Positions 24,712 through 33,085 of a DNA stretch of 64,000 bases are shown piece by piece (position 1 is the stretch's first letter; each line of letters begins with the position of its first letter). The translations under genes and the position numbers were made by a program. This stretch comes from Bacillus licheniformis DSM 13 = ATCC 14580 (GTDB lineage Bacteria; Bacillota; Bacilli; Bacillales; Bacillaceae), in contig NC_006270.3 of the NCBI RefSeq assembly GCF_000011645.1, positions 2,229,501-2,293,500 on the forward strand, in the 5' to 3' direction. The notes beneath the pieces are model-generated. The model saw only the letters and a list, made by a program, of their open reading frames with translations, did not search any database and was not told where the DNA came from.

Positions 24712-24743
24712 AAAAAAAGGAAGGACATGTCCTTCCTTTTTTT
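24712..24743 (-). terminator. Terminator after the MFS gene
   Basis: AAAAAAAGGAAGGACA and TGTCCTTCCTTTTTTT form a perfect 32-nt palindrome with a T-run on each strand. It follows the MFS stop on the minus strand. Confidence 0.92.
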
Positions 24744-24757
24744 CAGGGCGCGCTGGT

Positions 24758-25993
24758 TTATATTGACGTTTCATCCTGCAAAGCGACCGTTTCCTTCGTC
24801 TGTTTTTCCCATAAATAAAATGATCTCATCATTGAAAACGCAGCGAACGGCGCGGGCAGTGCGACGATGAGGAATAAATATTCCGGACTGACGGCCTCCG
24901 ACAACATCCCTGCGGCAGCATAGCCGAGCGGCATAAAAGAGCTGTTGACCGCAAAGAAAGCGCCCAGCGATCTGCCTCTATTTTCACCTTCCGTTACCCT
25001 TTGCAAGTAACCTTCAATATAGATGTTGACGACGCCGCTGATCATTCCGATGACGATCAAATTCACAGCGCCCAGCACGACATGATCAATCCAGCCGAGA
25101 GGAGACAAAAGCAGGCCGAAAATCAGCATTAAAGCAGGCACAGCTGCTTTTGCGTGCTCCGGTTTTGCGATAAAGGACAAGAAAAGCGCCGCACACAGCG
25201 TCCCGCACGCCCAAAATGATTGGAAAGCGCCGCCCAGCCAGGCCTGATCTTTTAAAAGCAGCGAAGTCCAAATGACGATATATATCGGAAAACCGCTGAA
25301 TACAAGCTGCTGTATGCTCGTCCCATACAACAAATACTTGAGCGGCTTATTTTGATACAAGCTTGTAAAACCGCTGAACAATTGTTTATTGGTAAAAGGA
25401 ATACGCTTTTGGCTGCCCCTTTCATCTTTGATTCTCCACTCCAAAAAGATCGACAAGAAGGAAAGGCTTCCGCACAGCACCCATAACCAGCCAAAATGCA
25501 AAAAGGAAAACAGAACCCCTGTGACAAGCGGAACAATCACTTGGATGAGCTGTGTGAGCACTTCTTGAAATGCGATTCCTTTTTCAATTTGTTCTTTTCT
25601 CAATGTATCTGGCAAGAGCGATCTTGCAGCGGGTTCGATTGCGGTCAAACATGCCGATACGATCACCCTTGAAGCGGCCAGCAAAAAAACCGAATTCATG
25701 CCTGACAGCGCCAAAAATCCGATCATTAAAAATACAGCTGAAATGATCATATCCGAAGCCGCAATGAGCTTTCCCCTGTGAAACCTGTCGGACAGCCAGC
25801 CTGTAAACGGCGATACCAAAATCGAGACAGTCAGCCCGATGCCGATCACGACGCTTCCCGAAAGGGCGCTCCCGGTTTCAGATAAGGACCACCATACCAA
25901 TGAATAATAGAAAAGAACCGAACTAAAGAGCGATAAAAAAGTTCCAGACCACAGTCTGAAAAAGTCCCCTTTTATGACCCAAGCATATTTCAA
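24758..25993 (-). CDS. MFS transporter (MFS_3/enterobactin-exporter type)
   Basis: The 411-residue protein has twelve hydrophobic segments. The loop 'GWLSDRFHRGKLIAASDM' after the second helix is the MFS motif A (GxxxDRxxRR), and 'YLQRVTEGENRGRSLG' is typical of the MFS_3 group that exports drugs or siderophores. Substrate unknown. Start is TTG 25993 with GGGGGAG upstream. I recall no such gene next to yodT in B. subtilis. Confidence 0.82.
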   Translation of the reverse strand: MKYAWVIKGDFFRLWSGTFLSLFSSVLFYYSLVWWSLSETGSALSGSVVIGIGLTVSILVSPFTGWLSDRFHRGKLIAASDMIISAVFLMIGFLALSGMNSVFLLAASRVIVSACLTAIEPAARSLLPDTLRKEQIEKGIAFQEVLTQLIQVIVPLVTGVLFSFLHFGWLWVLCGSLSFLSIFLEWRIKDERGSQKRIPFTNKQLFSGFTSLYQNKPLKYLLYGTSIQQLVFSGFPIYIVIWTSLLLKDQAWLGGAFQSFWACGTLCAALFLSFIAKPEHAKAAVPALMLIFGLLLSPLGWIDHVVLGAVNLIVIGMISGVVNIYIEGYLQRVTEGENRGRSLGAFFAVNSSFMPLGYAAAGMLSEAVSPEYLFLIVALPAPFAAFSMMRSFYLWEKQTKETVALQDETSI

Positions 25994-26067
25994 AGTTTCT
26001 CCCCCGTTTGTCCGATATTTTCACCTCATGACCATATTACATACGAATGCAAAATTTTACAACAAAA

Positions 26068-26095
26068 ACAAAAAAAACCTTCCGGATGGAAGGCT
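26068..26095 (-). terminator. Terminator after the YjcZ-like gene
   Basis: On the minus strand CCTTCC-ATCC-GGAAGG is followed by eight T. Confidence 0.9.
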
Positions 26096-26132
26096 TTGTG
26101 AGCATGTCAAGCGCCGGGCGTCGGGCTTTTAG

Positions 26133-26261
26133 CTAGCAAATGAAAGCCGCACCGACAATGATGAGCAAAATAAAGAGGACAACGATGAGTACAAATGTGT
26201 TTCTTCCGTGAAACCCGTAGCCGTATCCTCCAGTAGGACAGCAATAATGGGAGTAATGCAC
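26133..26261 (-). CDS. YjcZ-family small sporulation membrane protein
   Basis: A 42-residue frame begins at GTG 26261 behind AAAGGATG. It has a Cys/Tyr/Gly-rich head (HYSHYCCPTGGYGYGFHG) and one membrane helix ending the protein (TFVLIVVLFILLIIVGAAFI). This is the YjcZ/sporulation-membrane-peptide pattern (Gly/Tyr-rich, then FxLIVVLFILLIIVG) of which Bacillus genomes carry several copies. It is followed by a terminator and preceded by an inverted repeat at 26276-26350. Confidence 0.85.
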   Translation of the reverse strand: MHYSHYCCPTGGYGYGFHGRNTFVLIVVLFILLIIVGAAFIC

Positions 26262-26275
26262 AGGCTTATCATCCT

Positions 26276-26350
26276 TTCGTATAAAGTCTACACCCCAGCC
26301 TATGCAGGCCAAGTCCCAATTGGTATGTGCACCTGCCTACTTTATACGAA
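26276..26350. repeat. Long nested inverted repeat between cgeE and the YjcZ-like gene
   Basis: TTCGTATAAAGT (26276-26287) and ACTTTATACGAA (26339-26350) are perfect 12-bp inverted arms. Inside, GCAGG/CCTGC and CCAA/TTGG also pair. The cgeE stop codon lies in the outer right arm, and the ribosome site of the YjcZ-like gene touches the left arm. No T-run follows, so it is not a simple terminator. Confidence 0.7.
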
Positions 26351-27112
26351 CAAATATTTAAATATTGTCGTGAGCTTTTCCTTCTGCTGAAAGCCCAGCT
26401 TTTCATAAAACGTTTTCACCTGATCGCTTCCCGAAGTTACAAGATAGCACGATTCCATGCCCGATTGTTTGGCGGCGGTGAGCATCTGCTTGATAAGGCC
26501 CGATCCATAGCCTTTCCGCTGGTATGGCTCCAAAATGGCGACTTCTTCGATTTTAGCAACGTTTTCGTCGTGATCGAGATAAAGCTCAGCACATCCAATC
26601 GGTTCGCCTTCTTCCGAGTAGCAGACACACAGCTGAATGATGCCTTCCTCATAAAAAGGATACTTGCGCAGCAGCTTTTCCTTCGCAAACGCTTCATTGA
26701 TAGACAATGTATCATAAGCCTGCATCATGCGGCAGCCGTCAATGAGCGATTTCTCCGTCCCCCACTCTGCCCGTACACCAGGGGAATCTCCTTTCCAATC
26801 TGCAAGCCTGATGGAATAAAACAATTCTTCATCAAGAATATAGCCAAGATCAAAGAGCGACTTTTTCATCGTAAAAGGCAGATCCCGCTTATAAGAGCTT
26901 TTCACATGAACATAATTTCGTTTTAAAATTTCGGGTGTCCGAACGAGCAGGGAGTACAGCTCTGTCAGCGGAAAATCGTCCTGCAGCTGCAGAAAATGAG
27001 AGGAAAACATCTGCGGGATCTCCTCATCTGTGTATATATGATAATGGGATTCAATTTTTTTGCTGCATGTCAGCATTAAATAACGGTCTTCTGTGTTTGA
27101 AATGGATGTCAC
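26342..27112 (-). CDS. cgeE: GNAT acetyltransferase, CgeE-like spore-surface maturation protein
   Basis: The 256-residue protein has an N-terminal family-specific half and a C-terminal GNAT domain (about 125-256). The acetyl-CoA loop is 'LEPYQRKGYGSGLIKQMLTA' and the end is 'FYEKLGFQQKEKLTTIFKY'. In B. subtilis cgeE, an acetyltransferase gene of the spore outermost layer, is next to yodT; position and size suggest this is its counterpart, but other cge genes are absent, so the name is provisional. GTG 27112 was chosen because AAAGAGG lies 8 nt upstream. Confidence 0.65.
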   Translation of the reverse strand: MTSISNTEDRYLMLTCSKKIESHYHIYTDEEIPQMFSSHFLQLQDDFPLTELYSLLVRTPEILKRNYVHVKSSYKRDLPFTMKKSLFDLGYILDEELFYSIRLADWKGDSPGVRAEWGTEKSLIDGCRMMQAYDTLSINEAFAKEKLLRKYPFYEEGIIQLCVCYSEEGEPIGCAELYLDHDENVAKIEEVAILEPYQRKGYGSGLIKQMLTAAKQSGMESCYLVTSGSDQVKTFYEKLGFQQKEKLTTIFKYLFV

Positions 27113-27180
27113 AACGGCTGCCTCTTTTCTCAAGATGATCTATTGTAATGTTTTTTCGCTTTCAGAGCAGAAAATCCTCT

Positions 27181-27217
27181 AAAAAAAGATGACCCTTTGA
27201 AAAAAGGATCATCTTGC
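27181..27217 (-). terminator. Terminator after msrB
   Basis: On the minus strand AAGATGATCCTTT pairs with AAAGGGTCATCTT (one wobble) and is followed by a T-run. Confidence 0.88.
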
Positions 27218-27229
27218 ATGCTGCTCTCC

Positions 27230-27685
27230 TCAGCTTTCCTCTCCGGATTTCTTGCGTTCAAACAGTTTGACATATTCGCCGTATCCTTCTTTCTCAAGGT
27301 CGTCCTTCGGCACAAACCGGAGGGCGGCTGAATTGATGCAATAGCGCAGGCCGTCCGGTCCGGGTCCGTCCGGAAACACGTGTCCAAGATGGGAATCGGC
27401 AGACTTGCTTCTCACCTCAGTCCGAATCATGCCGTGTGAAGTGTCCAGCTTTTCTTCGATTTCTCCGGCATCGACCGGTTTTGTGAAGCTTGGCCAGCCG
27501 CAGTGTGCGTCAAATTTGTCAAGCGATGAAAACAGCGGCTTCCCTGAAACGATATCGACATAGATCCCGTCTTCATGCAGGTCCCAGTACTCGTTTTGGA
27601 ATGGAGGCTCCGTCCCGTTTTTCTGCGTTACTTCATATTGCATCCGGGTCAGCTGTTTCAGCCGTTCTTCTTTATTGTTCGTCAT
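27230..27685 (-). CDS. msrB: Methionine-R-sulfoxide reductase MsrB
   Basis: The 151-residue SelR-fold enzyme repairs methionine-R-sulfoxide. Catalytic Cys is in GLRYCINSAALRF, with 'DSHLGHVFPDGPGPDGLRY' and 'CGWPSFTKP' as family motifs; the zinc-binding CxxC pairs of some homologues are lacking, as in B. subtilis. The start ATG 27685 overlaps the end of msrA by 14 bp, so the two are translationally coupled. Spx controls the pair in B. subtilis. Confidence 0.96.
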   Translation of the reverse strand: MTNNKEERLKQLTRMQYEVTQKNGTEPPFQNEYWDLHEDGIYVDIVSGKPLFSSLDKFDAHCGWPSFTKPVDAGEIEEKLDTSHGMIRTEVRSKSADSHLGHVFPDGPGPDGLRYCINSAALRFVPKDDLEKEGYGEYVKLFERKKSGEES

Positions 27686-28217
27686 GCTTTCGCCCCCAAT
27701 GCTGTTGTAAAAATCCTTCCCTTCCGCTTCCGATCCGATACTGTGTGTAGCGTTCAGGGTGCTTTTTATGATAGTCCTGGTGATACTCCTCAGCCGGATA
27801 AAATGGCCCGGCCTCCAGAATGTCGGTCGCGATTGGATCTTTAAAGATGCCGCTTTCTCCGAGCTTTTTCTTCGATTCTTCAGCGAGTTTCCGCTGCTTG
27901 TCATTATGGTAAAAAATCGCTGTCCGGTAAGACTCTCCGCGGTCTGTGAATTGTCCTCCGCTGTCAGTGGGATCGATTTGCTGCCAGTAGAGTTCCAGCA
28001 GTTTTTCGTATGGAAAGACATCGGGATCAAATGTGATTTGCACCGCTTCCCTATGTCCCGTTGTATTGCTGCACACCTCTTCATAGGTCGGATTTTCCGT
28101 ATGGCCGCCGGTATAGCCGGATTCGACTTTTAGAATGCCCGGCTGTTCGTCAAAAGGCTTGACCATACACCAAAAGCAGCCTCCGGCAAATGTGGCGAGT
28201 TCGCGTTTTTCAGCCAT
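27672..28217 (-). CDS. msrA: Methionine-S-sulfoxide reductase MsrA
   Basis: The 181-residue enzyme reduces methionine-S-sulfoxide. The active-site motif GGCFWC (Cys14 nucleophile) starts the protein, followed by VESGYTGGHTENPTYEEVCS and 'EAVQITFDPDVFPYEKLLELYW'. In B. subtilis msrA-msrB lie in the same order and answer to Spx under thiol stress. A TATAAT -10 lies at 28256-28261 on this strand. Confidence 0.97.
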   Translation of the reverse strand: MAEKRELATFAGGCFWCMVKPFDEQPGILKVESGYTGGHTENPTYEEVCSNTTGHREAVQITFDPDVFPYEKLLELYWQQIDPTDSGGQFTDRGESYRTAIFYHNDKQRKLAEESKKKLGESGIFKDPIATDILEAGPFYPAEEYHQDYHKKHPERYTQYRIGSGREGFLQQHWGRKHDEQ

Positions 28218-28591
28218 CTGTTCTGCCTCCTTCTCTTCAACACTTGTTGGGAACCATTATATCACAGCATGCTCATTTTTAAGCCCGCTCCCGCTCACAG
28301 GAAACAACTTTTAACACATTCATCAGCCGCTGGCTAAAAAGAAAATTATGACAATAATATGTCATTGCCATCGGCATATTCTAAGAAACAGCTGTATTCA
28401 TATATAATTGCCATAGACCGTTGTTCAATTGATGGTCAAATGAACTAAAAATCTTCTGAAACATACACTTGAAAAGCAAAAATTATGGTATCATAGTGAT
28501 ATCATGTTCATGAAAAATGATAATCATGCTGATTCGGTCATTCCTTTTTAAACAAAGCTGAAATTTGCTAATTATATGGAGGGGCGAAATT
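28218..28591. promoter_or_regulatory. Divergent msrA / ypoP intergenic region
   Basis: This 374-bp region has no gene. It carries a msrA -10 (TATAAT, minus, 28256-28261), an imperfect 23-bp inverted repeat GTTCAaTTGAtggTCAAaTGAAC (28423-28445) and a perfect ATGATaATCAT palindrome (28517-28527) upstream of the MarR gene. The last two are candidate operators for YpoP autoregulation; neither has been tested. Confidence 0.4.
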
Positions 28592-29026
28592 TTGAAAGTT
28601 AGAGAACAAATGATGTATGATATGGAAGCACTGCTTCGCACAGTATTTAAACAGATACGTGATGAGATAAATGAGCTGCTCGAAAAAGAGATGTCCCGCA
28701 ATGAATTCATGATTCTCCGCCTGCTGAGCGAGCAAGGTCCAAAGAAAGTCACGGAGTTTGCAACGATTTTAGGCGTTTCAGCAAGCCATATCACAGCTGT
28801 AACCGATGCATTGGTTGAAAAAGGCTGGATCACGAGAGTCCGGTCAAAAGAAGACAGACGGATCATCAAAATCCATCTGACAGACGCAGGAAAAGAAATT
28901 ATCAGATATTTCGAAGAAAAGAAAACGGAATATTATTTCAAGCGGTTCAGCAGCTACAGTGATGAAGAGCTGAAAACGCTGATTGAACTGTTCAGCAAAT
29001 TGGACAAAAAACGGGAACAGCGCTAA
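28592..29026 (+). CDS. ypoP: MarR-family regulator YpoP
   Basis: The 144-residue winged-helix regulator has the MarR DNA-binding region 'VTEFATILGVSASHITAVTDALVEKGWITRVR' and the wing KEDRRIIKIHLTDAG. No ligand-sensing cysteine stands out. TTG 28592 was chosen because GGAGGGG lies 7 nt upstream. It is divergent from msrA-msrB, as expected for ypoP of B. subtilis, whose targets are not established. Confidence 0.85.
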   Translation: MKVREQMMYDMEALLRTVFKQIRDEINELLEKEMSRNEFMILRLLSEQGPKKVTEFATILGVSASHITAVTDALVEKGWITRVRSKEDRRIIKIHLTDAGKEIIRYFEEKKTEYYFKRFSSYSDEELKTLIELFSKLDKKREQR

Positions 29027-29091
29027 CCCGGACTTTACATAAATTGGCCTGAATCCGTGCACCTTAAAATAAAAAAGAGGTGTACTGACCT

Positions 29092-29343
29092 ATGACTGCT
29101 CCTTACCTTTGTCCAAACTGCAAAACAAACCGAACACGGTTCAACTTAATCGAACAGTCCCCGACATCCGTTAAGATTGATCCGGCAACAGGGGAAATAG
29201 TGGAAACGTATTCAGATGACGAGCTTTCGCCTTTTCACCTGCCGTACAGCGGCCCTGCCATAAAAGTGCAGTGCGGCGCGTGCGGATTAATTGAGGATGA
29301 GAAGACTTTTATCAAACTTGCTGAATTCGATAAACGAACATAA
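29092..29343 (+). CDS. Small zinc-ribbon protein
   Basis: The 83-residue protein has CPNC (7-10) and CGAC (61-64), a classic zinc-ribbon spacing, with an acidic middle region (ATGEIVETYSDDELSPF). AAAGAGGTG precedes the ATG at 29092 and a strong terminator follows. It probably forms a two-gene unit with ypoP (65 nt apart). I do not recognise a named homologue. Confidence 0.72.
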   Translation: MTAPYLCPNCKTNRTRFNLIEQSPTSVKIDPATGEIVETYSDDELSPFHLPYSGPAIKVQCGACGLIEDEKTFIKLAEFDKRT

Positions 29344-29349
29344 AAAAGA

Positions 29350-29386
29350 CAGGATAGATGAACCTCGTTTCATCTATCCTTTTTCA
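29350..29386 (+). terminator. Terminator after the zinc-ribbon gene
   Basis: AGGATAGATGA and TCATCTATCCT pair perfectly around ACCTCGTT, followed by five T. Confidence 0.92.
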
Positions 29387-29403
29387 TTCAGCTGAATGCG
29401 AGT

Positions 29404-30492
29404 TCAAACGGAGGTGCACACTCTGTTTCTCCCAAGGTGTTTAGCCCTGTACAAACATTGATCGGCTTTTTCAATCAGCTCTCCCGTACTGTGAATCACC
29501 TCCGGAAATGCCGCAACTCCAATCGAAACCGTAATATGAATCTTTTTTGAATGAGAAATGAAAAAAGTGTGTGTCTCCACTTCCTTGCGCACCCTCTCAG
29601 CAATCTCTGCAGCCTGCGAATGGGAACAGTTCGGCAATATGACCGAAAACTCTTCTCCGCCGTTTCTTGATACGATATCTTCCGATCGGGCAGACTTTTT
29701 TAAAATCGTTCCTAATTCTTTTAAAATCGCATCTCCATTTGAATGTCCGTACGTATCATTAATCGTTTTGAAATAATCGATATCGATCAAAAGCAAAGAC
29801 AGTTTCTCGTTCTTCTCTTTTGCGTTTGAAATATGAGCATTCCATATCGCATCAAATTGCCGGACATTATTCAATCCCGTTAAATAATCAATCGACGATT
29901 CCTCTTCATACTTTTTTAACAGAAAATGAGATTTTCTTAAATATGAGACGATGTATACTGACGTAAAGCCGCCGATAGTAGATAAAATCCAGAACCACGT
30001 CAATAACATTTTCATTAAGAAGAAATCATGAAGGATCATCAAGATCACAATTGAAATCGCCACATTGGCAAAAATAACTAATGCAAATGTCTTTCGATAA
30101 GTGCCGGCGTCTTTATCCATGATCCGAAGAATGAGATAATATCCTGCGAATATCACGATCATACCTATAAGCGCTGCAATCGAGGATGTATTCGTCCCGT
30201 AAACAAACCTTCCTCCTATAATCAGCAGAGAACAGATAAAGGCCGGAAAGGCGCCCGTAAATAAAAACAAAATCATGACGGGGACATAACGCAAGTCGAC
30301 GATCGTCTCATCGGTTGCCTGGATCGAAAAGAACATAAGCACATTTCCGAGCACCCCGCCAAGAATGCCGTCAATCCAATCAAGTTGTTTGTTTGTAGCT
30401 TTTCGGGAAAAAATATTCCACTTTAGCTGAGTGTAAATAAAGAGCGAAGTAATTAAAATGCACAAATTCAAAAATAAATCGATTAAAAACAT
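29404..30492 (-). CDS. dgcK: Diguanylate cyclase with 5TM-LYT sensor (DgcK-like)
   Basis: The 362-residue protein has an N-terminal 5TMR-LYT membrane sensor (about 1-190) and a GGDEF domain (about 200-360). The active-site loop reads NGGEEFSVI, a functional GG[D/E]EF form, and the inhibitory I-site RxxD is present as RSED exactly five residues earlier. It should make cyclic-di-GMP and be feedback inhibited. It resembles B. subtilis DgcK (YhcK), which is not in this neighbourhood there. Confidence 0.88.
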   Translation of the reverse strand: MFLIDLFLNLCILITSLFIYTQLKWNIFSRKATNKQLDWIDGILGGVLGNVLMFFSIQATDETIVDLRYVPVMILFLFTGAFPAFICSLLIIGGRFVYGTNTSSIAALIGMIVIFAGYYLILRIMDKDAGTYRKTFALVIFANVAISIVILMILHDFFLMKMLLTWFWILSTIGGFTSVYIVSYLRKSHFLLKKYEEESSIDYLTGLNNVRQFDAIWNAHISNAKEKNEKLSLLLIDIDYFKTINDTYGHSNGDAILKELGTILKKSARSEDIVSRNGGEEFSVILPNCSHSQAAEIAERVRKEVETHTFFISHSKKIHITVSIGVAAFPEVIHSTGELIEKADQCLYRAKHLGRNRVCTSV

Positions 30493-30625
30493 GACAAGCC
30501 CCCAGCGCCAAACTCATTTTATATTGTATATATCGTCAATTATTAAGACGTTAAAAGCATTTTTGTTCCTTTCTTCAGACGCCCGGCGGGATCTGGTTTC
30601 CGAGGCTTGCCGGAGGAGCTTGCTT

Positions 30626-31957
30626 TCATTTTTCAAATAGAACGAGGTGCTTCCACTTCCCGTAGCGGTAATATAAAAAGGCGGTCAGGCTGCTCAGCAT
30701 AAAGCTCATTCCGATGCCCAGCGCTATGCCGTTCTCGCCAAGCCACTTTGAAAATAGATATGTAAACGGATAGCGCAAAGCCCAAAAAGAAATCACGTTC
30801 AGCACCAAAATTTGAAACATCGCTCCGGCTGCCCTTACAACACCGTTCAACACAAAGTTAATTCCGATAAACGGATAGAAAAAAGCAATCGTTTTTAAAT
30901 ACTCTTCCCCGAATGCGGCTGAATCGGCTTCCGATATAAACAGCCTGACCGCGTGATAGCCTGTCAGAAATATCGCGGTGCTGACGGCAGCCATAAACAG
31001 CAGGACATAAATGACGCCGTAGTTGGCGATTTTTTTCGTACGCTCCATGTCGCCGCTTCCGAAGGTTTGGCCAGCCATACTGTTGACAGCCGTGCCGATG
31101 GCCATCGCTGGGAGAATCAGCAGGCTGTCAAGCCGCTGTACCGCGCCAAACCCTGACACGACGCTTTCTCCAAATGAATTGACAACGCTCATAATCGCCA
31201 TCGAGCCGCCTGAAATCACCATCATTTGCAAGCCGGCAGGCACTCCGAGCTTCAAAATGACGGACGTCTCTGCCAGCGATGGAAGCGCCGGCTTTGAAAA
31301 TGGAACAAGCTGCTTTCTCACCGTATAGACCACTCCGTAAATAAAAGCAATCCCTTGGGACACGACGGTTGCATAGGCCGCTCCGGCAATTCCGAGGTTG
31401 AATACCGAGATAAACAGCGGATCCATGAACAGGTTCAGGATGACGGCCAACAGGACGAAACGCAAAGGTGTTTGACTGTCGCCGACCGCTCTTAATACTG
31501 TACTGATGAAATTATAGCCGAATAAAAATATAATCCCGATAAAATGAATCCTCAAATAGCTTACGGCCAAATCCATCATATTGCCAGGCGTTTGAAGTAG
31601 CGAGAGCAAAGGCTCTGTGAAAAAATAGCCGATAACCCCGAGCAATACGCTCATCGCCGTCATCAGAACGACAAACGCGTTTACATATGATGCCAGTCCC
31701 TTTTTATCCCCTTTTCCTTTTTGCTGCGCAAGAATCGTCAGCGCCGCATTGTTGACGCCCAATACGAACGACAGCACCGTAAAGAAAACCGTTCCTGAGA
31801 CGGCCGCAGCACCAAGAGCTTTTGCTCCGAGCAGATTTCCGACCCACAAGCTGTCGACGAATTGGAATGAAATCTGCAAAAGATTGGCTAAAATGATCGG
31901 TCCGGAAAAATAGACCAGCTGTTTAAATACATTTCCGTATGTAAAGTCCGTTTTCAT
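30626..31957 (-). CDS. ypnP: MATE-family multidrug exporter YpnP
   Basis: The 443-residue protein has twelve helices in two similar halves, with MATE signatures 'QFVDSLWVGNLLGAKALGAAA' (about 30-50) and 'PAMAIGTAVNSMAGQTFGSGD' (about 272-292). It would export cationic compounds in exchange for Na+ or H+. Length agrees with B. subtilis YpnP (445). ATG 31957 has AAAGGAGAAAACA upstream; the longer frame is unlikely. Confidence 0.9.
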   Translation of the reverse strand: MKTDFTYGNVFKQLVYFSGPIILANLLQISFQFVDSLWVGNLLGAKALGAAAVSGTVFFTVLSFVLGVNNAALTILAQQKGKGDKKGLASYVNAFVVLMTAMSVLLGVIGYFFTEPLLSLLQTPGNMMDLAVSYLRIHFIGIIFLFGYNFISTVLRAVGDSQTPLRFVLLAVILNLFMDPLFISVFNLGIAGAAYATVVSQGIAFIYGVVYTVRKQLVPFSKPALPSLAETSVILKLGVPAGLQMMVISGGSMAIMSVVNSFGESVVSGFGAVQRLDSLLILPAMAIGTAVNSMAGQTFGSGDMERTKKIANYGVIYVLLFMAAVSTAIFLTGYHAVRLFISEADSAAFGEEYLKTIAFFYPFIGINFVLNGVVRAAGAMFQILVLNVISFWALRYPFTYLFSKWLGENGIALGIGMSFMLSSLTAFLYYRYGKWKHLVLFEK

Positions 31958-32052
31958 TGTTTTCTCCTTTTCATCTGTCGTCTTGATCACATGTGACCGA
32001 TGGCTTCGCAGCCTCATATGATGTCAGAAAGCATGCAAAGGGGCGTGACAAG

Positions 32053-32757
32053 ATGTTCTCTGCAGTTCATAATGCCCGTTATATGGCGGAAGGCTTCCAG
32101 GGGAGCCGCTATGATGTTCTGCCTGCCGAGGCGCCCTTTTATTTTCGAAACAGCGGAAAAGCAGTGATGATCAGACTGCTCCACGCGGCTCCTCATACCG
32201 ACAATCTCGACGTTTTCGTAAACGGGATATCCGTTTTTCGAAACGTCTCCTATACAGATTTATCTTCTTATGTCCGGTTTCCTGCCGGCCGTATTCAAAT
32301 CGACGTTTTTCGAAGAGGCTGGGCGAACGGTCCCCTGCTTACGGTACAGTATCACCTGATCCACGGCCGGTACTGCACGGTTGCTGTCACAGGCACAGCC
32401 GCAAAGCTCGTTCCCGTCGGAATGTATGACCAGCCTGCGGCTGATCCGGAAAGCCGCAGCATTCGATGCGTCCATCTCTCGCCGGACTCTCCCGCTCTTG
32501 ACTTTGCAGTGCAAAACGGACCTGTCCTGTTTTCCGGCGTCCCCTTTCAATCTGTTACCCGGTACATCCCGGTGCGTTCACAGAAAATGGACGTCGAGCT
32601 GAGGGGGGCCGGTTCAACAGCAGTCCTGCTGAAGGCCCCGAGGATCACGCTTCATGCCGGCGAATCCACAACGTTGTATGGCCTCGGTTTCGTCAACGGC
32701 TCTCCTTCTCTCGAAATAAAAGCGGCGCCGTTTCCCGTCAAAGCTCCGCCTTCATAG
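32053..32757 (+). CDS. DUF4397-domain protein
   Basis: The 234-residue protein carries one or two DUF4397 beta-sandwich repeats: 'VMIRLLHAAPHTDNLDVFVNGISVF' (about 38-62) and 'IRCVHLSPDSPALDFAVQNG' (about 135-155), each with the HxxPD/T-x-x-x-D-V pattern. No signal peptide is visible. Family members are usually surface or envelope proteins, but here the function is unknown. ATG 32053 has AAAGGGG 8-9 nt upstream. It is divergent from ypnP. Confidence 0.82.
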   Translation: MFSAVHNARYMAEGFQGSRYDVLPAEAPFYFRNSGKAVMIRLLHAAPHTDNLDVFVNGISVFRNVSYTDLSSYVRFPAGRIQIDVFRRGWANGPLLTVQYHLIHGRYCTVAVTGTAAKLVPVGMYDQPAADPESRSIRCVHLSPDSPALDFAVQNGPVLFSGVPFQSVTRYIPVRSQKMDVELRGAGSTAVLLKAPRITLHAGESTTLYGLGFVNGSPSLEIKAAPFPVKAPPS

Positions 32758-32763
32758 CGAAAA

Positions 32764-32787
32764 AAAAGAGACCCGATGTCTCTTTTA
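32764..32787 (+). terminator. Terminator after the DUF4397 gene
   Basis: AAAAGAGAC and GTCTCTTTT pair around CCGAT, followed by T-rich sequence. Confidence 0.75.
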
Positions 32788-32810
32788 CAGTCTGCTGAAT
32801 GCAGGGACAA

Positions 32811-32846
32811 CAAAATCCTAAAACGATCTCATGTTTTAGGATTTTG
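32811..32846 (-). terminator. Terminator after ypmT
   Basis: AAATCCTAAAAC and GTTTTAGGATTT form a 12-bp stem. On the minus strand it directly follows the ypmT stop and ends in a T-rich run. Confidence 0.85.
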
Positions 32847-32853
32847 CCGGCAA

Positions 32854-33054
32854 TTATTGATTGTGATGGTCAGTTTTTTTGTGTTTTTTTGCATCAAGAG
32901 TAAAAATCATAATGCTTAAAAACAACGCACAATACCCGATGTTCAAATACATCTTGTCCATGTTTTCATCAACGAAACTGAAGGCGGCGAGACCGCCGAA
33001 GTACAGTGAAAACAACATAGACAACAAGCTGAAATATGTGTAGATACGTTCCAT
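32854..33054 (-). CDS. ypmT: YpmT, small membrane protein
   Basis: The 66-residue protein has two membrane helices (FSLLSMLFSLYFGGLAAFSF and MYLNIGYCALFLSIMIFTL) and a His/Lys-rich tail, closely matching B. subtilis YpmT (64 residues). ATG 33054 was chosen because AGGGGTG precedes it. It closes the ypmRST group on the minus strand. Function unknown. Confidence 0.88.
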   Translation of the reverse strand: MERIYTYFSLLSMLFSLYFGGLAAFSFVDENMDKMYLNIGYCALFLSIMIFTLDAKKHKKTDHHNQ

Positions 33055-33085
33055 ATGTTCACCCCTGTAAACCCCGCTGCACGAT

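Noticed and set aside
27686..28084. N-terminal extension of msrB into msrA
   Set aside because: The extra 133 residues are an alternative frame of msrA; MsrB starts at 27685 with the normal family N-terminus.
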